This document shows positions 1-5,376 of a stretch of DNA of 5,376 bases, piece after piece. The stretch's first letter is position 1; each line of letters starts with the position of its first letter. The DNA is from JBMNKL01 sp050261495. GTDB lineage: Bacteria; Bacillota; Clostridia; Acetivibrionales; DTU013. The stretch covers positions 1 to 5,376 of the forward strand of contig JBLNDI010000096.1 of the NCBI GenBank assembly GCA_050261495.1, given 5' to 3'. The notes beneath the pieces were generated by a model. That model worked only from the letters and a program-made list of their open reading frames with translations. It made no database searches and had not been told where the DNA came from. The translations under genes were made by a program, and so were the position numbers.

Positions 1-10
1 TAACTATATG

Positions 11-26
11 CGGTTTTCAAGGAACG
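11..26 (-). promoter_or_regulatory. BoxA-like rRNA antitermination element (tentative)
   Basis: The minus strand reads CGTTCCTTGAAAACCG. This closely resembles the boxA region (of the type TGTTCTTTGAAAAC) found in Firmicute rRNA leaders and 16S–23S spacers, where the Nus factors bind to prevent premature termination. It lies about 100 bases after the rel stop, pointing out of the window. I see no strong rRNA-type promoter between rel and this element. No mature rRNA sequence is inside the window, so the assignment rests on this short match alone. Confidence 0.35.
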
Positions 27-36
27 TCATCCAAAT

Positions 37-58
37 ATTGCTTTTTATTGCTTTTTAT
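37..58. repeat. Short tandem repeat, 10 bp × 2.2
   Basis: ATTGCTTTTT occurs twice head to tail (37–46 and 47–56) and is followed by AT, the start of a third copy. It lies in the AT-rich region downstream of rel. It reads as two A-runs in the rel transcript direction, so it does not act as a terminator for rel. Confidence 0.7.
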
Positions 59-122
59 ACTTGTTTTATGCTTCAAATTTGCCTTTCAGCAAAATTACCA
101 GCTACTTTTCGATTATCTTCAG

Positions 123-2303
123 TTACTGCTTATTCCTTGTCACTTCAAAAACACTGTCGAGCTTTTTAAGCTTCTTGATTATTTTTTCCAATTGCTCCGT
201 GTCAATTATCTCAAGAGTCAGGTTGATAATCGCAATCTGGTCGCGGGTAGTCCTGGCGTTCATTGCCTTGAGCGGTATCTTCGATTCGCCGATGGCATTC
301 GTCACATCCATCAAAAGCGCCACCCGGTCATTTGCCAGCACAGTAATATTCGCCATGTACGCTAGGTTGACCGAGGTGTACCACTTAACCTCGATCAGGC
401 GTTCGTCTTCTCCCTGCGTGTTTGAAATGTTCGGACAATCTTTTCTATGTACAGAAACGCCCCTTCCCCTGGTAATATACCCGATAATGTCGTCGCCGGG
501 CACCGGGTTGCAGCACCTTGACAGCCTTACCAGGCAGTTGTCGATACCTTTTACGATAACCCCGTTCTCGGGGGGAGCCTCCTTCCTCTTCTCCTTCTCC
601 TGGGTTTTGCGAAGTTCTTCCTCAAGCTTTGCCAATTCATCCGGCTTCAGCGTTTTCCTGTATTCTTCCTTGAGCCTTGTTACGATTTTGCTTGCGCTGA
701 TGCCCCCGTAGCCTACCGCAGAGAACATGTCGTCCAGCGTATTGAAGTTGTATTTCTTCAGCATCAAATCGACCCATTCGGTCCTGAAAAGCTGGGCATA
801 AGTAAACCCCTGCTTTTTAAGCTCCCTTTCGACAAATTCCTTGCCCCGCTGGACGTTTTCTTCCCTGTTTTCCTTCTTAAACCACTGCTTTATCTTATTG
901 CGCGCCTGCGAGCTCTTGACCAGCTTCAGCCAGTCGCGGCTGGGACCCTGCACGTTGGCCGACGTGATTATTTCCACGATATCGCCGTTTTTAAGCGTAT
1001 AGTTAAGCTTGACTATCTCGCCGTTAACCTTCGCGCCCATCATCTTGTTGCCGATGGCGCTGTGTATCGCGTACGCGAAATCAATCGGCACCGAACCGGC
1101 CGGCAGGTTGACCACGTCGCCCTTCGGAGTAAACACGAAAACCTCGTCGGCAAACAAGTCTATTTTTACGGTCTCAACAAACTCATTGGCGTCTCCCGCT
1201 TCCTTTTGCCATTCCATCATTTGCCTGAGCCACGCCAGTTTTTTATCCAGTTCGCTGCTGCCGGTTACTCCTTCTTTATACTTCCAGTGCGCGGCAATAC
1301 CGTACTCCGCCACCTTGTGCATATCCCACGTCCTTATCTGCACCTCGAACGGGTGGCCTTCGTGCCCTATAAGGGTGGTATGCAGCGACTGGTACATGTT
1401 CGGCTTCGGCATTGCTATGTAGTCTTTGAACCTGCCCGGCAGCGGCTTATACAGTTCATGCACAAGTCCAAGGACGGCATAGCAATCCTTGACGGAATCA
1501 ACAATGACCCTGACCGCGAAAAGGTCGTAAATCTGGTCGAGCGTCTTATTCTGTTCCTGCATTTTCTTGAATATGCTGTAGAAATGTTTCGGACGGCCTT
1601 CAATCTGAGCCACGATGCCGAGTTCCGCCGTTTTTGCCGATATCTCGTCCTTGATCCGGTTTATGTACGCTTCGCGCTCCTTGCGCCTCTTTGCTATCTT
1701 TTCAACCAAATCGTAATATTCTTTCGGATGCAGGTTCCGGAAGCACATGTCTTCCAGTTCCCACTTTATCCTGAAAATACCCAGCCTGTGCGCAAGCGGC
1801 GCATATATCTCCAGTGTTTCCCTTGCCTTTTCCGTCTGCTTGTCTTTCGGCAGGTAATTCAGCGTGTTCATGTTGTGCAGGCGGTCGGCCAGCTTGATCA
1901 AGATAACCCTGATGTCCTTCGCCATGGCGATAAACATTTTCCTTAAGTTCTCGGCCTGCTGTTCCTCTTTTGTCGAGTAAGGCAGCCTTTCCAGCTTGGT
2001 AACGCCGTCCACCAGCGACGCGACGCTCTCCCCGAATTGCCCCTTTATATCGTCGATGGTACAATTCGTATCCTCCACGGTATCATGCAGCAAGCCCGCA
2101 ATAACCGACGTAATGTCCAACTCCATGTCGGCCAGTATATCGGCAACTTCAATGGGATGGATGATATACGGCTCGCCCGATTCCCTGAACTGCCCCTCAT
2201 GCGCCTTCTTTGCAAAGGCAAAGGCCTTTTCCAGCAAAGACACGTCGACACCGGGGTTATACTTTTTTATTTGGGCAATCAGCTTTGCAAAACGGTTATC
2301 CAT
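123..2303 (-). CDS. rel: Bifunctional (p)ppGpp synthetase/hydrolase Rel (RelA/SpoT family)
   Basis: Rel transfers pyrophosphate from ATP to GTP or GDP to make (p)ppGpp, and also hydrolyses it, controlling the stringent response at the ribosome. The 726-residue protein has the full long-RSH layout. The HD hydrolase domain keeps R40, H49, H73-D74, E77-D78 and N144, matching the numbering of the streptococcal enzyme with an offset of four. The synthetase domain carries EGRPKHFYSI (235–244), D260, RFKD (291–294), Y304 in YQSLH, and EVQIRT (320–325). RFKD, rather than EFDD, is typical of bifunctional enzymes. A TGS domain (about 381–447), a conserved-cysteine domain (C590, C597-C598, C623) and a C-terminal ACT domain (about 649–724) follow. 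The ATG at 2303 is chosen over a TTG at 2330 because GGAGG lies 6 bases upstream. No domain is lost, so both activities are expected. Confidence 0.97.
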   Translation of the reverse strand: MDNRFAKLIAQIKKYNPGVDVSLLEKAFAFAKKAHEGQFRESGEPYIIHPIEVADILADMELDITSVIAGLLHDTVEDTNCTIDDIKGQFGESVASLVDGVTKLERLPYSTKEEQQAENLRKMFIAMAKDIRVILIKLADRLHNMNTLNYLPKDKQTEKARETLEIYAPLAHRLGIFRIKWELEDMCFRNLHPKEYYDLVEKIAKRRKEREAYINRIKDEISAKTAELGIVAQIEGRPKHFYSIFKKMQEQNKTLDQIYDLFAVRVIVDSVKDCYAVLGLVHELYKPLPGRFKDYIAMPKPNMYQSLHTTLIGHEGHPFEVQIRTWDMHKVAEYGIAAHWKYKEGVTGSSELDKKLAWLRQMMEWQKEAGDANEFVETVKIDLFADEVFVFTPKGDVVNLPAGSVPIDFAYAIHSAIGNKMMGAKVNGEIVKLNYTLKNGDIVEIITSANVQGPSRDWLKLVKSSQARNKIKQWFKKENREENVQRGKEFVERELKKQGFTYAQLFRTEWVDLMLKKYNFNTLDDMFSAVGYGGISASKIVTRLKEEYRKTLKPDELAKLEEELRKTQEKEKRKEAPPENGVIVKGIDNCLVRLSRCCNPVPGDDIIGYITRGRGVSVHRKDCPNISNTQGEDERLIEVKWYTSVNLAYMANITVLANDRVALLMDVTNAIGESKIPLKAMNARTTRDQIAIINLTLEIIDTEQLEKIIKKLKKLDSVFEVTRNKQ

Positions 2304-2309
2304 CAACTG

Positions 2310-2314
2310 CCTCC
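2310..2314 (-). promoter_or_regulatory. Ribosome binding site of rel
   Basis: A perfect GGAGG precedes the ATG at 2303 by 6 bases. It decides the start of rel, because the nine-codon upstream extension to a TTG at 2330 has no comparable site and would contain this motif within its coding sequence. Confidence 0.85.
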
Positions 2315-2330
2315 GAAACCACACAAACAA

Positions 2331-2354
2331 GTACCGTTATTCAACGGTACCGTT
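2331..2354 (-). repeat. Hairpin and palindrome in the apt–rel gap
   Basis: In the transcript direction GTACCGTT-GAAT-AACGGTAC (2350–2331) forms a perfect 8-bp stem with a four-base loop, starting 3 bases after the apt stop codon. The first arm is also half of a 12-bp perfect palindrome, AACGGTACCGTT (2354–2343), so the block contains three half-sites. The bases after the hairpin read TTGTTTGTG, which is U-rich but not an uninterrupted U-run, so this is at best a weak or conditional terminator. An mRNA processing or stability element, or a protein operator, are alternatives. Confidence 0.6.
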
Positions 2355-2886
2355 AATGATCAAAACAGACCACGGTCTTGACATTATATCCCTTGAGCTT
2401 TCCCCTGCCGCCCAGGTAACCCAGTTCAACCAGGAACACCAGCCCGGCTACTTCGCCCCCGAGCTTTTCCACCAGTTTTATGTTTGATTCGATCGTGCCG
2501 CCGGTAGCAAGCAGGTCGTCAACGATAACAACCCTCTGTCCCGGCTGCACCGCGTCCTCATGTATCTCAAGCGTATCAGTACCGTACTCGAGCTGGTATT
2601 CAATGCTTACGGTTTTATAGGGCAGCTTTCCCTTTTTCCTGATCGGGACAAAGCCCTTTCCGAGCGCGTAAGCCAGGGGAGCCCCGAAAATAAACCCTCT
2701 TGATTCCGGTCCCACGACCAGGTCAAATTCGCCCAGTTCCCCGGCAAGCCTTTTCATTTCTTCAATGCTCTGCCTGAGCGCATCCTTGTCCTGCAGCACG
2801 GTAGTGATATCGATAAAATCGATGCCTGCCTTAGGAAAATCCATAACATGCCTGAATTTCGCCTTTAAGTCCATCTTCTGCTCCAT
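2353..2886 (-). CDS. apt: Adenine phosphoribosyltransferase
   Basis: Apt converts adenine and PRPP to AMP and pyrophosphate in the cytoplasm (purine salvage). The 177-residue protein matches the family length. It shows the N-terminal FPKAGIDFIDIT (17–28), VVGPESRGFIFGAPLAYALG (57–76), the flexible-loop segment RKKGKLP (83–89), LEYGTDTLEIHEDA (99–112) and the PRPP-binding motif VVIVDDLLATGGT (119–131). Two starts are plausible. ATG at 2886 has AGGGGGA about 7 bases upstream, inside the end of recJ. ATG at 2874 gives MDLKAKF, matching the MDLK start of the Bacillus enzyme, and has GGAG 6 bases upstream. The 2-base gap after recJ and the ribosome binding site within recJ suggest translational coupling. 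No truncation or missing active-site residue is seen. Confidence 0.97.
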   Translation of the reverse strand: MEQKMDLKAKFRHVMDFPKAGIDFIDITTVLQDKDALRQSIEEMKRLAGELGEFDLVVGPESRGFIFGAPLAYALGKGFVPIRKKGKLPYKTVSIEYQLEYGTDTLEIHEDAVQPGQRVVIVDDLLATGGTIESNIKLVEKLGGEVAGLVFLVELGYLGGRGKLKGYNVKTVVCFDH

Positions 2887-2888
2887 TT

Positions 2889-5048
2889 CTATTCCCCCTG
2901 GTCATTATTATAATATTCACCGGGTAAATTAACGCCCCTCAAACCGTTAAGCCATGACAAAATGCGGGAATCCTCCAACTCAACCCTTCCCGCACTTTCC
3001 CCGAGCTTGACAGAGACCGCTTTTTGCCCGGCAATCCGCAACGACAGCAGCCCCAATTCTTCAAAAATCTCCAGCGTTTTCTTGAGCTTGAAAAAGTTCA
3101 GCCTCACCCTTGAGCCGGCGGAAATCTTTGCGCCAAGCTCGAACAAGTCGTCAAATTCGAGCTGCCTTCCTGATGTTTTGCCGCATGCCCTCAAGTACCT
3201 GTACACCGCCTCCAGTTCGTCCCTCCCGGGAACGAGGTCGTCAGGGCATACCCCGCGGCACCGCATCAAGCGGCTTATGCTTTGCTGGTTGATATAAATA
3301 TTATAGTCATTTGATTTGGCAAAAACAATAATTTTGTCGAGTTCGGCATATATGCACGGCTTGATATCCCTTAAATTAAACTGCAGCGTCTCCGTGCCGT
3401 TCCAAGAGTTAATCTCAGGGGTGAACACGACGTCCACGGCGTCTCCCGCCTTGTATTCACCGGCAGCCTCTCCCATGCCGAAACCTATGGCATCCACGGA
3501 AAAATCCCAGTCGCGCAGTTTCATTTTCAAGTGTTTGCCGTCGCTCAGCGTCCTTATGTCCGCAATGCAAAGCGCCAGGCACCCGAAATGCGGTATCGGA
3601 TTGGCCTCTCCGAAAGGCGCCAGCTTCGCCAGTTCACGCACGCTGTCCGGGGTAATGTCCTGCCTCGCGGGAAACGCGTCCACTCTCAGGTACGGCATCA
3701 GGTCGGCATCGGTCAATATGCCTGACGCATAATCATTAATCCGCCTCCTGAATTCATCCACCCTGTCCTCCCGGATCGTCAGCCCTGCCGCCATTTCATG
3801 GCCGCCGTACCTTTCGGTCAGGTCCTGGCAGGCCGTGAGCGCCTGGAACAGGTTAAATCCCTTAATGCTCCTTCCCGACCCTTTTCCGACGCCGTCCTCG
3901 ACAGATATGACAAAACACGGCTTTCCGTACTTCTCGGTAATCTTCGAGGCCACTATGCCTATCACGCCGTGATGCCATTTTTCACCGCATATTACCAGGA
4001 CCTTCTGTCTTACCGCTTCAGCATCCGCTTCCACGTATCCGATGGCCTCCTCGACTATCAGGTCCTCGGTTTTCTGGCGGTTCCTGTTCTCCTCATCAAG
4101 TTCCCTGGCGAGTGCCTCCGCCAGCAGCCGGTCACTCCCGGTAAACAGCCTTACGCTCCTGTCGGCGCTGCCCAGCCGTCCGGCGGCATTCACCCTCGGC
4201 GCAAGCACAAAAGCCGCGGCATAAGACGTAACAGGCTTCCCTGCCAGTCCCGCCACCTTGATAAGAGCATCCAGACCGACATTTTTCGTGGATTCCATTG
4301 CTTTCAGTCCAAAATGCGCAATTATCCTGTTTTCACCGGTAAGCGGAACTACGTCCGCAATTGTCGCCAGCGCAGCCAGGTCCATGAACCGCGTAAACTC
4401 ATCGCCGCAGCCTGAAAGCCTGCATATCCCGTGCACCAGCTTCAACACCACGCCCGCCCCGGCTAGGTCTTTAAAAGGATACCCGCATCCGTGCTTTCGG
4501 GGATTTAAAACGGCGTAAGCGTCCGGAATGGTTTCCTTGCATTCATGGTGGTCCGTTACTATCACCTGCATGCCTGCCTCTTGCAGGCAGCGCACCTCGT
4601 CGCATGAAGCGATGCCGCAGTCAACCGTTATCACCAGCGAGGCGTTGAATGTTTTAACCTTTTCGACGGCGGACATTGTCAGCCCATAGCCGTCCTGTAT
4701 CCTGTCAGGCAGGCAATACCGCACATTCGCCCCCTTTGAGGCAAGAAAATTGTACAATATCGACGTCCCGGCCACTCCGTCCACGTCGTAGTCTCCGAAT
4801 ACCAGTATATTCTCCCGGTCGTTTATGGCCTTTGCAATCCTGCCTGCCGCCCTGTCCATGCCGTCCATCAGGAACGGATCGTGCATATGGGATATATCGG
4901 GGTTTAAAAAGTCTCTGACATACTCGGCGGAGGTTATGCCCCGGCTCGCAAAAACCCTTGCCAGCAGCCTCGATATGCCCGCGCCTTCCGCAAGCCTTGC
5001 GGCCGCCGTTTCGTCAATATCCTTGTACACCCAGATTTTTTCCCTCAC
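2889..5048 (-). CDS. recJ: Single-stranded-DNA-specific exonuclease RecJ
   Basis: RecJ is a cytoplasmic 5'-to-3' exonuclease on single-stranded DNA, acting in RecF-type recombination, mismatch repair and base excision repair. Counting from an upstream TTG at 5060 (723 residues), the DHH domain shows GDYDVDG at 89–95, VITVDCGI at 143–150, the DHH signature at 170–172 and DLAALATIADVVPL at 227–240. The DHHA1 domain follows with WHHGVIGIVASKI (362–374), GSGRSIKGFNLFQAL (394–408) and RYGGHEMAAG (417–426). An OB-fold region spans roughly 460–570, and a further 150-residue C-terminal extension is present, as in many Firmicutes. Metal-binding Asp and His residues appear intact. I prefer the GTG at 5048 (719 residues): AAGGGGG lies 12 bases upstream of it, whereas the same site directly abuts the TTG at 5060. 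An in-frame TAA at 5075–5073 rules out a longer protein. The stop is 2 bases before apt. Confidence 0.95.
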   Translation of the reverse strand: MREKIWVYKDIDETAAARLAEGAGISRLLARVFASRGITSAEYVRDFLNPDISHMHDPFLMDGMDRAAGRIAKAINDRENILVFGDYDVDGVAGTSILYNFLASKGANVRYCLPDRIQDGYGLTMSAVEKVKTFNASLVITVDCGIASCDEVRCLQEAGMQVIVTDHHECKETIPDAYAVLNPRKHGCGYPFKDLAGAGVVLKLVHGICRLSGCGDEFTRFMDLAALATIADVVPLTGENRIIAHFGLKAMESTKNVGLDALIKVAGLAGKPVTSYAAAFVLAPRVNAAGRLGSADRSVRLFTGSDRLLAEALARELDEENRNRQKTEDLIVEEAIGYVEADAEAVRQKVLVICGEKWHHGVIGIVASKITEKYGKPCFVISVEDGVGKGSGRSIKGFNLFQALTACQDLTERYGGHEMAAGLTIREDRVDEFRRRINDYASGILTDADLMPYLRVDAFPARQDITPDSVRELAKLAPFGEANPIPHFGCLALCIADIRTLSDGKHLKMKLRDWDFSVDAIGFGMGEAAGEYKAGDAVDVVFTPEINSWNGTETLQFNLRDIKPCIYAELDKIIVFAKSNDYNIYINQQSISRLMRCRGVCPDDLVPGRDELEAVYRYLRACGKTSGRQLEFDDLFELGAKISAGSRVRLNFFKLKKTLEIFEELGLLSLRIAGQKAVSVKLGESAGRVELEDSRILSWLNGLRGVNLPGEYYNNDQGE

Positions 5049-5060
5049 TTGTTGCCGCAA

Positions 5061-5067
5061 CCCCCTT
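5061..5067 (-). promoter_or_regulatory. Probable ribosome binding site of recJ
   Basis: AAGGGGG is the only Shine–Dalgarno-like stretch near the recJ start. It touches the TTG at 5060 directly, leaving no spacer, and lies 12 bases from the GTG at 5048, which is slightly long. The intervening bases contain GTTG-CGG-CAAC, a 4-bp stem with a three-base loop that could shorten the effective distance. The choice of GTG is therefore favoured but not proven. Confidence 0.5.
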
Positions 5068-5131
5068 GGTTTTTACCGCTTTGCGACATTATTTGCCCTA
5101 CTATACGAATCATCATTTACGCCCACCGTAT

Positions 5132-5209
5132 GCGCCGCCATCCATATAAAAACTTGCGCCACCTTATGACACCACATGACTACCATACGCGCCGCCATTT
5201 GCGCCGCCA
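5132..5209. repeat. Interspersed 9-bp GC-rich repeat, four copies
   Basis: GCGCCGCCA occurs exactly at 5132–5140, 5189–5197 and 5201–5209, with GCGCCACC at 5156–5163. Distances between copies (24, 33 and 12 bases) are all multiples of three, as expected if the repeats arose within a coding sequence. On the minus strand two copies are flanked by similar bases (GGCGGCGCATAC and GGCGGCGCGTAT), so the shared unit is slightly longer than nine bases there. No hairpin or array-like regularity makes this a CRISPR or an iteron set. Confidence 0.6.
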
Positions 5210-5218
5210 AATGCGTAC

Positions 5219-5296
5219 ATCGAGTAGGAGGTAGGCGATTATTTCGCCTACCGACCTCTCACACCACCGTACGTACCGTTCGGTATACGGCGGTTC
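5219..5296 (-). ncRNA. Group II intron domains V and VI with 3' splice site
   Basis: Domain V lies at about 5263–5296. A 9-bp lower helix (ACCGCCGTA with TACGGTGGT, one G-U wobble) is followed by a two-base CG bulge and a short upper helix capped by GAAC. The CGC within the lower strand sits where the metal-binding catalytic triad belongs. Domain VI lies at 5222–5260: GAG and AGG pair with CTC and CCT, and GGTAGGCGA (5252–5244) pairs with TCGCCTACC (5238–5230) around a five-base loop. The A at 5225 is left unpaired between CCT and CTC, seven bases from the 3' end, which is the expected place for the branch-point adenosine. Both hairpins appear intact, so this end of the ribozyme looks functional. 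Confidence 0.9.
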
Positions 5297-5304
5297 AGTA
5301 AGAA

Positions 5305-5376
5305 TTAATGTACTAGCAAGTACCTTTCGGTTAAAGTCGGAAACCCTTGCTTCTTCAATCTCTCGTTGGTTATGGC
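5305..5376 (-). CDS. ltrA: Group II intron reverse transcriptase/maturase, C-terminal 23 residues (partial)
   Basis: Only the last 23 codons and a TAA stop are present. The peptide begins AITNERLKKQGFPTL and ends TERYLLVH, which resembles the conserved tail of LtrA-type intron-encoded proteins of bacterial group II introns. The stop is 8 bases before domain V, as expected for an ORF lying in intron domain IV. The full protein would carry a reverse transcriptase domain and a maturase (X) domain, and would help the intron RNA to fold, splice and retrotranspose. None of those catalytic parts is visible here. The assignment relies as much on the adjoining domains V and VI as on the short peptide. 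The frame is open to the window edge. Confidence 0.85.
   Translation of the reverse strand, partial: AITNERLKKQGFPTLTERYLLVH

Larger units (their letters stand above)
1..122. other. AT-rich region downstream of rel, no gene seen
   Basis: After the rel stop (TAA at 125–123) no credible coding region appears on the minus strand up to the window edge. The dtd gene that commonly follows rel in Firmicutes does not begin here. No intrinsic terminator with a stem and U-run is present on the minus strand. A weak stem, TTTGC-TGAAAG-GCAAA, lies near 77–92 but lacks the U-run. The region holds the 10-bp tandem repeat and the boxA-like element described separately. Confidence 0.6.
5061..5218 (-). other. 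3' exon / recJ upstream region with phased GC-rich repeats
   Basis: This 158-base spacer separates the predicted intron 3' end from recJ. It holds three exact copies of GCGCCGCCA (plus strand 5132–5140, 5189–5197, 5201–5209) and a degenerate fourth at 5156–5163, with start-to-start distances of 24, 33 and 12 bases. In one minus-strand frame the repeats encode GGA units, but that frame is broken by a TAA at 5166–5164 and a TGA at 5115–5113. No strong sigma-70-type promoter is evident. Two weak candidates for recJ transcription are GTGTCA–18 nt–TATATG and TTGGCG–17 nt–TATGGT, each about four of six in both boxes. An AAGGGGG ribosome binding site for recJ occupies 5067–5061. Confidence 0.6.
5219..5376 (-). 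mobile_element. 3' end of a group II intron (IIC-like), continuing beyond the window
   Basis: The sequence shows, in minus-strand order, the C-terminus of an intron-encoded protein, a domain V hairpin, a domain VI hairpin with a bulged A, and a 3' terminus reading CCTACTCGAT. This is the canonical layout of the end of a bacterial group II intron, a self-splicing retroelement. In domain V the position of the catalytic triad reads CGC rather than the more usual AGC, which is known for group IIC introns; assignment to IIC is therefore an inference. The predicted 3' splice site lies after position 5219, so the 3' exon starts at 5218. The intron is in the same orientation as recJ, so a transcript entering from upstream would have to pass through it. 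The 5' end, catalytic domain I and most of the protein lie outside the window, so activity cannot be judged. Confidence 0.92.

Noticed and set aside
77..92. Possible rel terminator stem TTTGC-TGAAAG-GCAAA
   Set aside because: The stem is only 5 bp and AT-rich, and is followed by purine-rich sequence rather than a U-run on the minus strand.
8..172. Plus-strand ORF beginning MRFSRNVIQILLFIACFY with a signal-peptide-like start
   Set aside because: It overlaps the rel 3' end antisense, has no ribosome binding site that can be seen in the window, and its hydrophobic character comes from the T-rich tandem repeat.
61..711. 216-codon plus-strand open reading frame with hydrophobic Ser-rich stretches
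   Set aside because: It is antisense to the C-terminal ACT and cysteine domains of Rel. The Ser- and Phe-rich composition is what the complement of Glu- and Lys-rich codons gives.
1062..1946. 294-codon open reading frame on the plus strand inside rel
   Set aside because: It lies wholly antisense to the catalytic domains of Rel, shows no recognisable family motif, and its openness follows from the codon bias of the opposite strand.
3798..4415. 205-codon plus-strand open reading frame inside recJ
   Set aside because: It is antisense to conserved RecJ DHH and DHHA1 motifs, with no family features of its own.
5073..5198. 41-codon minus-strand ORF (starting MAARMVVMWC) ahead of recJ, in the recJ frame
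   Set aside because: There is no ribosome binding site before its ATG and no recognisable motif. It overlaps the repeat region, where more than one frame is partly open. It might be a leader peptide, but nothing supports this.
5132..5209. CRISPR-like or iteron-like array
   Set aside because: The repeats are only 9 bp with irregular spacing, one copy is degenerate, and no cas or replication gene is nearby.

Overview
The window suggests a Firmicute, most likely a Clostridia-type organism of intermediate GC content. This rests on the gene order recJ–apt–rel on one strand, a typical arrangement in Bacillus and many Clostridia, and on a long RecJ with a C-terminal extension. Genus cannot be read from the sequence. 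All supported genes lie on the minus strand, so the natural reading direction is from high to low coordinates.

Reading that way, the window opens inside the 3' end of a group II intron (5376 to 5219). It holds the last 23 codons of the intron-encoded reverse transcriptase/maturase, then a complete domain V and domain VI with a bulged branch-point A and a predictable 3' splice site. A 158-base spacer (5218–5061) follows as the 3' exon; it carries four copies of a GC-rich 9-mer spaced in multiples of three. Next come recJ (single-strand DNA exonuclease), apt (adenine phosphoribosyltransferase, starting 2 bases after the recJ stop) and rel (bifunctional (p)ppGpp synthetase/hydrolase, 49 bases after apt).

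The three core genes form a probable operon. RecJ serves DNA repair and recombination, Apt salvages adenine to AMP using PRPP, and Rel makes and degrades the purine-based alarmone (p)ppGpp. Apt and Rel are therefore linked through purine nucleotide metabolism. The apt–rel gap holds a perfect 8-bp hairpin that might tune rel expression. No convincing intrinsic terminator follows rel. The last 122 bases are AT-rich and end in a boxA-like element on the minus strand, resembling rRNA leader or spacer sequence, which hints that an rRNA operon could lie just beyond the window.

No wholly new system is visible. The points that go beyond routine annotation are the intron placement directly upstream of recJ, the repeat-bearing 3' exon, the apt–rel hairpin and the boxA-like element.
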